The position numbers and the translations under genes were made by a program. Shown one piece after another: positions 57,893 to 64,000 of a DNA stretch of 64,000 bases (position 1 is the stretch's first letter; each line of letters starts with the position of its first letter). The DNA lies in assembly GCF_020073745.1 (NCBI RefSeq), contig NZ_JAIRAU010000009.1:1-64000 (forward strand). Direction: 5' to 3'. The notes under the pieces were generated by a model. That model ran no database searches. It saw only the letters and a list, made by a program, of their open reading frames with translations, and was not told where the DNA came from. The DNA is from Nannocystis pusilla. Lineage in GTDB: Bacteria; Myxococcota_A; Polyangia; Nannocystales; Nannocystaceae.

Positions 57893-60316
57893 GTGAGCGA
57901 GGCGCCGCGGCCCAGGAGCTCGCGCCTGCGGAAGGTCGCGCTGTGGTGCCTCGGCCTGGCGGGGACCGGCATGGTCCTCGGGGCAGGTACGGTGGCCGGC
58001 GTGTTCTGGTACTACGGCCGCGGGATCGAGGGCATCGACGTCGCCGCGATCCGCGACTACCGGCCGCCGCAGGTGACGCGGATCGTCGCGCGCGACGGCG
58101 TGGTGATCGGCGAGATCTTCAGCGAGCGGCGCACTCTGGTCGGCTACGAGGACATCCCGGCGCACGTGGAGAACGCGTTCCTCGCCGCCGAGGACGCCGA
58201 TTTCTACAACCACGAGGGCATGGACTACCTCGGCATGGTGCGCGCCATGCTGAGCAACATCGAGGCCGGCGAGATCCGCCAGGGCGCGTCGACGATCACG
58301 CAGCAGGTCGTCAAAAATTTCCTGCTGTCGCCGGAGCGGACCTTCGAGCGCAAGATCCAGGAGATCCTGCTCGCGCGACGGCTCGAGCGCGCGCTGAGCA
58401 AGCGCGAGATCCTCGAGCTGTACCTCAACGAGATCTACTTCGGCCACGGCCGCTACGGCATCGAGGAGGCCAGCCGGTTCTACTTCGGCAAGAGCGTCCG
58501 CGACATCAACATCGGCCAGGCGGCGCTGCTCGCCTCGCTGCCGAAGGCGCCCGGGAAGTCGTCGCCGCTGAAGGACCCGCAGCGCTCGAAGGAGCGCCAG
58601 GTGTACGTGCTGCAGCAGATGGTGCGGCACGGGTGGGTCCAGCCGGTCGAGGCCGACAAGTTCATCCAGGGGCCGCTCGAGCTGAGCCCGCAGACGCAGG
58701 ACGCGGTGGTCGTCCCGGGCGCGCAGGAGTTCGTCGACGCGGCCCGCGAGAAGCTCATCGCCATGTACGGCCAGGAGCGGCTCGATCGCCTGGGCGCGAC
58801 GGTGACCACGACCGTCGACCTGAAGCTGCAGGCGACGGCCCACGCGGGCCTCATGGAGGGGCTCGTCGCGCTCGATCGCCGGCAGGGCTACGGCCACAAG
58901 ATCAAGCCGACGCCCGAGAAGCAGCAGCCGAGGGTGCTCGAGAAGGGCCGTGTGCCGCTGCACGTCGGCGCGGTGCTGCCGGGGCTGATCCAGCCGCGCG
59001 ACGCGAGCACGCCGGCGGACGCGTTCGTGGTCCTGGTCGGCGACGCGCGCGTGCTCGTGAAGGTGCGCGAGGGCTCGCGCTACGACGACCCGAAGCTGTC
59101 GCTCGACGAGCAGTTCCCGCCCGGCGGCGTGGCGATGGTGCGCCTCTTGACGCTGCCGACCGGCGAGCAACCGGCGCAGGGCGAGATCGGTTCGGGTCCG
59201 CAGGCGGCGGTGCTGGTGGCCGCGGTCGACACCGGCGAGGTGCTGGCGATGGTCGGCGGCGAGGACTACCAGCGCGGCGACTTCAACCGCGCGACGGCGG
59301 CCAGGCGCCAGCCGGGCTCGTCGTTCAAGCCGTTCGTGTACGGCGCGGCGCTGGCGACCGAGAAGTACACCGCGGCGACGCTCGTCAACGACTCGCCCGA
59401 GATCTACGAGAAGTGGCGGCCGACCAACTTCGAGGCCGACGAGTACCGCGGCGACATCCGCCTGCGCGTGGCGCTCACGCACTCGGTCAACACGATCGCG
59501 ATCAAGCTGCTCGACGCGATCGGCTTCGAGGCCGCGCACACTTTCGCGCGGGCGGCCGGGATCCGCGGCGAGCTGGCGAGCAACCTCGCGCTCGCGCTCG
59601 GGGTCAGCGAGCTGACCCCGCTGGACGTGCTGTCCGGCTACCTCACGCTCGCGCGCGGCGGTTCGCGGCTCGAGCCCGCGGTGATCCGCAAGATCGAGAT
59701 CCCTGGCGAGCCGGCGTGGACGCCCGAGCGCGCGCCGCAGCAAACGCTGCGCGACGACATCGTCTTCATCCTCACCTCGATGATGACGAGCGTGGTCGAG
59801 GAGGGCACCGCGAAGGCCGCGCGCGCGCTGGGTCGACCGTCGGCCGGCAAGACCGGGACCTCGGCCGAGCACCGCGACGCGTGGTACGCGGGGTACACGC
59901 CGCGTCACGTCGCGGTCGCGTGGGTCGGGTTCGACGTGCCGAAGAAGATCGGCAAGGGCGAGACCGGCGGCAAGGCGGCGCTGCCGATCTGGATCGCGGC
60001 GATGAAGGCGGCCGAGGCCGACCATCCGCCGCTGCCGTTCGTGCCGCCGGCGTCGGTGCAGGTGCGCACGATCGACCGCCGCACCGGGTTGCTGGCGCCG
60101 GCCGACGCCAAGCCCGAGGACGTGCTGGAGGAGTACTTCATCGCCGGCACCGAGCCGATCGAGACCGCGGAGCCCGCGGCGTTGCCGACCGGTGACGTGG
60201 TCCTCGATCTCTACGGGGACGGCGACGAGCACGCCGACGCCGCGCCGGCCGCCGAGACGCCGGCCGCCGAGGAGGCCAAGAACGGCCTCCCCAGCGTCCA
60301 TGACGACCCAGGTTGA
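57893..60316 (+). CDS. mrcA: Class A penicillin-binding protein (PBP1A-like)
   Basis: Bifunctional peptidoglycan synthase. The 807-residue protein has one N-terminal membrane helix, a GT51 domain (HVENAFLAAEDADFYNHEGM, GASTITQQVVKNFLLSPERT, KIQEILLARRLERALSKREI, YLNEIYFGHGRYGIEEASRF) and a transpeptidase domain with SxxK in RQPGSSFKPFVYG, SxN in LTHSVNTIA and KTG in AGKTGTSAEHRDAWYAG. An insert of about 130 residues lies between them (OB-like). GTG 57893 is preferred because GGGAGG lies eight bases upstream; another in-frame GTG is at 57872. A two-box repeat (57970-57987) codes for part of the membrane helix. With the upstream GT51 fusion this makes two glycosyltransferases in one region. Confidence 0.95.
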   Translation: MSEAPRPRSSRLRKVALWCLGLAGTGMVLGAGTVAGVFWYYGRGIEGIDVAAIRDYRPPQVTRIVARDGVVIGEIFSERRTLVGYEDIPAHVENAFLAAEDADFYNHEGMDYLGMVRAMLSNIEAGEIRQGASTITQQVVKNFLLSPERTFERKIQEILLARRLERALSKREILELYLNEIYFGHGRYGIEEASRFYFGKSVRDINIGQAALLASLPKAPGKSSPLKDPQRSKERQVYVLQQMVRHGWVQPVEADKFIQGPLELSPQTQDAVVVPGAQEFVDAAREKLIAMYGQERLDRLGATVTTTVDLKLQATAHAGLMEGLVALDRRQGYGHKIKPTPEKQQPRVLEKGRVPLHVGAVLPGLIQPRDASTPADAFVVLVGDARVLVKVREGSRYDDPKLSLDEQFPPGGVAMVRLLTLPTGEQPAQGEIGSGPQAAVLVAAVDTGEVLAMVGGEDYQRGDFNRATAARRQPGSSFKPFVYGAALATEKYTAATLVNDSPEIYEKWRPTNFEADEYRGDIRLRVALTHSVNTIAIKLLDAIGFEAAHTFARAAGIRGELASNLALALGVSELTPLDVLSGYLTLARGGSRLEPAVIRKIEIPGEPAWTPERAPQQTLRDDIVFILTSMMTSVVEEGTAKAARALGRPSAGKTGTSAEHRDAWYAGYTPRHVAVAWVGFDVPKKIGKGETGGKAALPIWIAAMKAAEADHPPLPFVPPASVQVRTIDRRTGLLAPADAKPEDVLEEYFIAGTEPIETAEPAALPTGDVVLDLYGDGDEHADAAPAAETPAAEEAKNGLPSVHDDPG
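57970..57987. repeat. 14-bp palindromic repeat, 2 boxes, coding
   Basis: CATG 57970 and CAGG 57984 inside the membrane-helix region of the PBP gene. Confidence 0.65.
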
Positions 60317-60340
60317 TCGCTTGATGCTACTGTACGATCC

Positions 60341-60952
60341 ATGACCGCGCAGAAGGTCGACCTGGTCGTCGAGCACGGCCGGGTCCAGATCGTCCAGGCC
60401 GGAGCAGGGGTCGCCCCGCAGGTCGCGCCCGTGGCGATAGCGACGCGGACCGTGGGGAGCGTGTCGACGCCGTGGAACGTGCTGCTCGGCAGCGGGGCGG
60501 CGTGCATGGTGCTCGGGGCGATCACTCTCGGGTTGTTCCCGTTCTCGGTGCTCGGCCTCGTGCTGACCAACCTGCTGTTCTCGGCGGGGGCGGGGCTGGC
60601 CGTGCTGGGGTTCGCCAAACGGTCGAGCTCGGCGGGCGCCGCGAGCCCGGCGGCGTTGCCGGCCCACGTCGATCCGTCGCTGATCGCCGAGCGCAGCCGC
60701 CGCGTGCGGGCGATCCTGCGCGGTGCGGGGCCCACGACCTTCGAGCGCATCAAGAGTGAGCTCAAGTGGACGCAGGTGGCGCTGGTGTCGACGCTGGTGC
60801 ACATGAAAGAACAGGGCGAGGTCGTCGAGGACCTCAGCCTCGACACCGGCGAGTGGGTGTACACCTTGGCAGACAACCAGGACGCGGTGCTGGGGTCACC
60901 CACGCTCGCGGAGCGGCAAGCCCAAGAGGGCGAGGTGAAGGGGCAAGGATGA
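60341..60952 (+). CDS. Membrane protein with winged-helix-like C-terminal part
   Basis: A 203-residue protein with two adjacent membrane helices (NVLLGSGAACMVLGAITLGL and LGLVLTNLLFSAGAGLAVLG) and a cytoplasmic end (RVRAILRGAGPTTFERIKSE, LKWTQVALVSTLVHMKEQGE, WVYTLAD) that looks like a small winged helix. TACTGT ends eight bases before the ATG, so it has its own promoter despite lying 24 bases after the PBP gene. Its stop overlaps the ATG of the TM2 gene. Function unknown. Confidence 0.75.
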   Translation: MTAQKVDLVVEHGRVQIVQAGAGVAPQVAPVAIATRTVGSVSTPWNVLLGSGAACMVLGAITLGLFPFSVLGLVLTNLLFSAGAGLAVLGFAKRSSSAGAASPAALPAHVDPSLIAERSRRVRAILRGAGPTTFERIKSELKWTQVALVSTLVHMKEQGEVVEDLSLDTGEWVYTLADNQDAVLGSPTLAERQAQEGEVKGQG

Positions 60953-61509
60953 AGGACAAGAACATCGCGTCGATCCTGGCCTTCCCGCTGTTCGGCGGCT
61001 GGGGAGCGCACAAGTTCTACCTCGGGCAGGTCGGCGCGGGCATCGTCTACCTCGCGTTCGCGTGGACGCTGATCCCGGCCATCATCGCGTTCTTCGAGTT
61101 CATCATCCTCGCGCTGATGGACCGCGACGAGTTCAACCGCCGCTACAACGGCGGGAACGCGCTGAGCGGCGCGCCCGTGGTGGTCAACATGTTGCCGCCC
61201 GCGCCGGCCTACTACCCGCCGAACCACGCCCAGTACCCGCCCGGTTATCCGCAGCCCGGCTATCCGCAGCCCGGCTACCCGTACCCGCCCGGCGCGTACC
61301 CGGGCGTCTACCCGCCGGGCACGCAGCCGGGGCAGGTGGCTTCGGGGACAGGTCCTTCGGGACAGGAGGCCTCCGCGGCCGGTCGCGGCGGCGCGGCGGT
61401 CGACGAGGTCATCGCTCGCATCGAGAAGTTGAACGAGCTGCGGATCGCCGGGTTGCTCACCGACGAGGAGTTCGCGCAGCAGAAGGCCCGCGTGCTGCAG
61501 CACATGTGA
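60949..61509 (+). CDS. TM2-domain protein with Pro/Tyr-rich linker and SHOCT domain
   Basis: A 186-residue membrane protein. TM2 domain at the N-terminus (FPLFGGWGAHKFYLGQVGAG and a second helix, then ALMDRDEFNRRYNGG), a linker of PGYPQ repeats and a C-terminal SHOCT motif (VIARIEKLNELRIAGLLTDE, EFAQQKARVLQHM). SHOCT domains are short oligomerisation modules. A repeat array (61333-61382) codes for the Gly/Ser linker between them. ATG 60949 overlaps the preceding stop. Confidence 0.88.
   Translation: MKDKNIASILAFPLFGGWGAHKFYLGQVGAGIVYLAFAWTLIPAIIAFFEFIILALMDRDEFNRRYNGGNALSGAPVVVNMLPPAPAYYPPNHAQYPPGYPQPGYPQPGYPYPPGAYPGVYPPGTQPGQVASGTGPSGQEASAAGRGGAAVDEVIARIEKLNELRIAGLLTDEEFAQQKARVLQHM
61333..61382. 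repeat. Palindromic repeat array, 4 boxes, spacing 16/14/16, translated
   Basis: CAGG 61333, CAGG 61349, CAGG 61363, CCGG 61379. Two of three intervals are 16 instead of 14, an exception to the rule; it sits in the linker of the TM2-SHOCT protein. Confidence 0.75.
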
Positions 61510-61516
61510 CGGGTCC

Positions 61517-62122
61517 GTGCTCGTCCTCGTCGTCTACTGCGCGTTCGTGCTGATGATCGGGGTGTCGCTGCGACGCCCGCTCGGGGCGTTGATGGAGGCG
61601 CGACGTCAGCACGTCAACCTGGACCGCGAGCTGCGAGCCCTGGCTGAGATGTCCGAGCCGCCGGCGCCGACCATGCACCACCTGACGCCGGCACTCGCGC
61701 ACCTGTTCGAAGAGACACGTCTGCTTCAGACCGTGCTCGAGGAGCCGCTGCAGGCGGCGCGCGCCTGGCAGGCCGCCGATCGCAGCCCGTGGCTCGCCCG
61801 CGTGGACGTCGGCGACGGCTCGGACCTCGACCGGCTCGAGGAGGTCGACGTCGCGCTGGTCAACGCTCGCCGGGCGGTGTGGGACTGGCTGAGCACCGTC
61901 GAGGCGCTGCCCGAGGCCGACCGCGAGACGCTGGTGGGGCTCGGCCTGTCCGTCGGGACAGTCCGTGGGGCGATCGAGGAGCGCGACGCGTTCCGCCGCA
62001 CGAGCGCGGTGGCTCGCAAGGAATCGGCGCGGATCGAGCGGATGATCACGCACCTGCGCGCGGGGCTCGAGCGCTTCGAGGGCGGGCTGTCGCGGGCCAC
62101 GCGAGCGGGGCTGTACCGCTGA
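61517..62122 (+). CDS. Membrane-anchored helical protein, unknown function
   Basis: A 201-residue protein, starting with GTG 61517 seven bases after the TM2 gene. One N-terminal hydrophobic segment (VLVLVVYCAFVLMIGVSL) and then almost entirely helical, charged sequence (RRQHVNLDRELRALAEMSEP, LARVDVGDGSDLDRLEEVDV, IERMITHLRAGLERFEGGLS). No family recognised. Repeat sites at 61702 (degenerate) and 61945-61962. Confidence 0.72.
   Translation: MLVLVVYCAFVLMIGVSLRRPLGALMEARRQHVNLDRELRALAEMSEPPAPTMHHLTPALAHLFEETRLLQTVLEEPLQAARAWQAADRSPWLARVDVGDGSDLDRLEEVDVALVNARRAVWDWLSTVEALPEADRETLVGLGLSVGTVRGAIEERDAFRRTSAVARKESARIERMITHLRAGLERFEGGLSRATRAGLYR
61945..61962. repeat. 14-bp palindromic repeat, 2 boxes, coding
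   Basis: CCTGTCC-GTCG-GGACAGT, boxes 61945 and 61959. Confidence 0.75.
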
Positions 62123-62164
62123 ACGACCGGGCGAGCGCTGCGATGGCGACGCGCGCGAGCGAGG

Positions 62165-62196
62165 CCTGGGCCGGCGGGCCGGGTGGTGAACTCAGC
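62165..62196. repeat. Degenerate 14-bp-period repeat, 3 boxes, convergent junction
   Basis: CCTG 62165, CCGG 62179 and CAGC 62193 are in exact register but the flanking TCC/GGA are mostly lost. It lies in the convergent gap 62123-62191 and its last box overlaps the stop codon of the minus-strand gene. Confidence 0.55.
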
Positions 62197-63184
62197 CGGC
62201 GGAGTAGTGAAGGGCGAACTGCAGGAACTGCGACGGCGGCAGGTCGCCGCGGAACGAGCCGACCAGCACTTGATAGCCGAGGCCGAGGCCGACGCCGTGG
62301 AACATCTTGCGCGAGCGGTCGGGGCTGAGCATGAGGCCGAGGTTGAGCTGCGCGCGCGGTCCGTGCGGCAGCTGGGCCGGCAGGCGAGCGGCGCCGCCTT
62401 CGAGCAGGCGCTCGCGGGCGGGGGCGACGAAGAAGTCATAGCCGACGCGGAAGTCGATGTAGCCGCGCTGCAACATGCCGAGCCGGCCGAGCGAAAGAGT
62501 GGGGCCGCCGCCGAGCAGGCCGGTCATCTGGGTGCGACTGGACGGGCCGCCGTAGTCGATGACGCCGCCCTCGCCGCGCAGCGTGAGCGCGTAGCCGATG
62601 AAGTTGAAGCTCTGGCCGATGTCGACCTGGGCACCACCTGTCCTTCCGGACATGGTGCCGTTGAACGCGCTGCCGATGCTGTACTGGGCGCGGGCGAGGA
62701 TGTGAAACCGACCCGGGTTGTGCTTGGGTCGATACATGTCGCGGTACACGGCCGCGATGGCGGCGTCCTCGGCGGCCGCGGCCTCCGCTTCGGTCAGCAC
62801 CGGTTTGCTCGGCCGCTTCTCCGGGTGTTGATTGACCGACGGACCGAGCATCTGCTCGGCGAGACCTGGGGGCTGAGTCCCCCCGGTTCCTGCGGATTCG
62901 ACCGGCTGCGCGGGCGACGCCGAAGCGGGATCGGCTGAAGAAGGTTCTGCAGGAGTCTGGGGCGGGTTCGCGCCACTTTCGCTCGGCGAGGCCGGCACGC
63001 CATCGACCGGGACGGTCGTTTCAGGCACCGGCGCGGGCGAGGTGGGCGCTGTCGCCGTGGTTCCCGAAACCCCGTTCGTGGGCCGCTGGACCGGCACGGA
63101 CGCGGGCGCGGCCCCGGCACGGCCCGGGAGGGTGACGACGACGAGCGCGAGGCCGATGGGGACGCGCCGCAGGGGCGAGAGCAT
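62192..63184 (-). CDS. Probable outer-membrane beta-barrel protein with Pro/Ala-rich N-terminal region
   Basis: A 330-residue exported protein. Signal peptide (VPIGLALVVVTLPGRAGA), a Pro/Ser/Thr-rich region to about residue 110, then a beta domain (RFHILARAQYSIGSAFNGTM, DIGQSFNFIGYALTLRGEGG, RGYIDFRVGYDFFVAPARER, LNLGLMLSPDRSRKMFHGVG) with alternating hydrophobic residues and aromatic girdles. Not assigned to a family. TAGCCT ends seven bases before the ATG on the coding strand. A two-box repeat (62637-62654) codes for a turn between strands. Divergent from the OmpA-family gene. Confidence 0.72.
   Translation of the reverse strand: MLSPLRRVPIGLALVVVTLPGRAGAAPASVPVQRPTNGVSGTTATAPTSPAPVPETTVPVDGVPASPSESGANPPQTPAEPSSADPASASPAQPVESAGTGGTQPPGLAEQMLGPSVNQHPEKRPSKPVLTEAEAAAAEDAAIAAVYRDMYRPKHNPGRFHILARAQYSIGSAFNGTMSGRTGGAQVDIGQSFNFIGYALTLRGEGGVIDYGGPSSRTQMTGLLGGGPTLSLGRLGMLQRGYIDFRVGYDFFVAPARERLLEGGAARLPAQLPHGPRAQLNLGLMLSPDRSRKMFHGVGLGLGYQVLVGSFRGDLPPSQFLQFALHYSAG
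62637..62654. repeat. 14-bp palindromic repeat, 2 boxes, coding
   Basis: ACCTGTCC-TTCC-GGACATGGT; boxes 62637 and 62651, encoding GTMSGRTGG between two beta strands. Confidence 0.8.
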
Positions 63185-63228
63185 GCGACAAGGCTACTCG
63201 CGGGCCTGGATCCGGGCGAGTCATTTCG

Positions 63229-63257
63229 TTGCACCGGCGATGACATGTGTTCAAAAT
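63229..63257 (+). promoter_or_regulatory. Candidate sigma-70-type promoter of the OmpA-family gene
   Basis: TTGCAC (63229-63234) and CAAAAT (63252-63257) are separated by 17 bases; the start codon is at 63339, leaving a leader of about 75 bases with a GGGAG ribosome site. This contrasts with the leaderless-type starts of many neighbours. Confidence 0.5.
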
Positions 63258-63338
63258 GCCCCCCGCGAAGGCACCCGCACGGCCGAAAAACCCGTGCTGG
63301 ACGGGGGCTTTCGCTATCCATCGATCGGGAGACCCCTC

Positions 63339-64000
63339 ATGCTTTTCGCACTCAACCCCCATCGCCGGAACTTCCGTCATGGCCGCTCGGGCCTGAAGTT
63401 CGCGCTCGTCGCTGCGTTCGCGTTCACGGCGACCGCCCAACTCGCGGCCTGCGGCCCGACGGTCTTCGAAGACGCGTCCGCGCTGTCGGTGGTCGGCGAT
63501 CCGCCGCCGCCGCCGCCCAAGCCGAAGGTCGTGCAGGAGAAGCCGAAGCGCGTCGTCGTCGAGGAGAACCGGATCAAGATCAACGAGAAGATCGAGTTCG
63601 ACTTCAACAAGGCGACCATCCGCCCCGAGTCGGACGGCCTGATGACCGAGATCATCTCGGTCATCAAGGAGAACCCCCACATCAAGAAGATCGCCATCGA
63701 GGGCCACACCTCGAGCGAGGGCAGCGACAGCTACAACCTCAAGCTGTCCGACAAGCGCGCCAAGGCCGTGATGGAGTACCTCGTCAAGAAGGGCGGGCTC
63801 CCCAAGGAGATGTTCACGGCCAAGGGCTTCGGCGAGAAGCGGCCGCTGTCGGACGAGTCGACGGAGGAGGGCAAGGAGAACAACCGCCGCGTCGAGTTCA
63901 ACATCGTCGAACAGGACGTGACCCGCAAGCGCGTGGCGATCGACCCCGAGTCGGGGGAGAAGACGGTCATCGAAGAGAAGACCAAGACCGAGGCCGACGG
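63339..64000 (+). CDS. OmpA-family lipoprotein (peptidoglycan-associated), partial at window edge
   Basis: Links the outer membrane to peptidoglycan. The first 220 residues are present: a leader of about 38 residues ending in a lipobox-like LAACG, a Pro-rich stretch (VVGDPPPPPPKPKVV), then an OmpA/Pal domain with KINEKIEFDFNKATIRPESD, IAIEGHTSSEGSDSYNLKLS, DKRAKAVMEYLVKKGG, FTAKGFGEKRPLSD and NRRVEFNIV, including the peptidoglycan-binding Asp and Arg positions. The frame continues past base 64000. Codon usage has more AAG/GAG and it has a conventional promoter, suggesting high expression. Confidence 0.9.
   Translation, partial: MLFALNPHRRNFRHGRSGLKFALVAAFAFTATAQLAACGPTVFEDASALSVVGDPPPPPPKPKVVQEKPKRVVVEENRIKINEKIEFDFNKATIRPESDGLMTEIISVIKENPHIKKIAIEGHTSSEGSDSYNLKLSDKRAKAVMEYLVKKGGLPKEMFTAKGFGEKRPLSDESTEEGKENNRRVEFNIVEQDVTRKRVAIDPESGEKTVIEEKTKTEAD

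Overview
The window is very GC-rich (third codon positions almost all G or C), densely coding, and looks like a chromosome segment of a myxobacterium, probably from the Nannocystis/Haliangium side of the order. The reasons are a complete lower mevalonate pathway, a MYXO-CTERM sorting tail on a secreted glucoamylase, several lipoproteins with Asp/Gly/Cys-rich MopE-like motifs, a cyclase-ATPase-TPR signalling protein and a bacterial lipoxygenase. The assignment to a genus is inference. I saw no rRNA, tRNA, CRISPR array, transposase or prophage.

Layout. 1-3673 (minus): isoprenoid operon fni, mevalonate kinase, mvaD, phosphomevalonate kinase (cut by the window edge), with overlapping stop/start codons. 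3674-4520: no gene. 4521-5578 (plus): cupin and HAD phosphatase. 5786-8852 (minus): sugar-lactone-type FAD oxidase and lipoxygenase. 9135-17383 (minus): a 1305-residue repeat protein and a group of envelope proteins and lipoproteins. 17468-18616 (plus): membrane protein with a C-terminal helical repeat region. 18713-25508: exported alpha-amylase and glucoamylase, divergently arranged, then alpha-glucan phosphorylase. 25582-28903: HpnA-like epimerase, lectin-like lipoprotein, tgt. 29003-34787: yajC, secD, secF, recJ. 34821-37362: lipoproteins. 37546-46252: cyclase-ATPase, cardiolipin synthase, aldehyde dehydrogenase and small proteins. 46375-51660 (minus): csrA, a peptidase-like lipoprotein, a DUF4175-type membrane protein. 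51810-53649: ECF sigma factor, its probable anti-sigma factor and a secreted protein. 53789-62122: an AsmA-like/transglycosylase fusion, an outer-membrane protein, a class A PBP and three small membrane proteins. 62192-64000: a beta-barrel protein and an OmpA-family lipoprotein (cut by the edge).

The most striking signal is not a gene. More than 40 loci carry a short palindromic repeat with an exact 14-bp period: tetramers CATG, CAGG, CCTG or CCGG, flanked as GGA-box-TCC and separated by four free bases. Two boxes make an 18-bp palindrome (CMTGTCC-N4-GGACAKG); arrays reach 13 boxes. Arrays fill or touch all seven convergent gene junctions in the window (one is degenerate) and often include the stop codons. 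They also sit inside coding regions in different reading frames, in linkers, signal peptides and loops; because 3 x 14 = 42 bases, long coding arrays yield a 14-residue protein repeat.

A second regularity is a TANNNT hexamer ending about 7-13 bases before many start codons, usually with no Shine-Dalgarno sequence, which suggests leaderless or very short-leader transcription and helped choose several starts.
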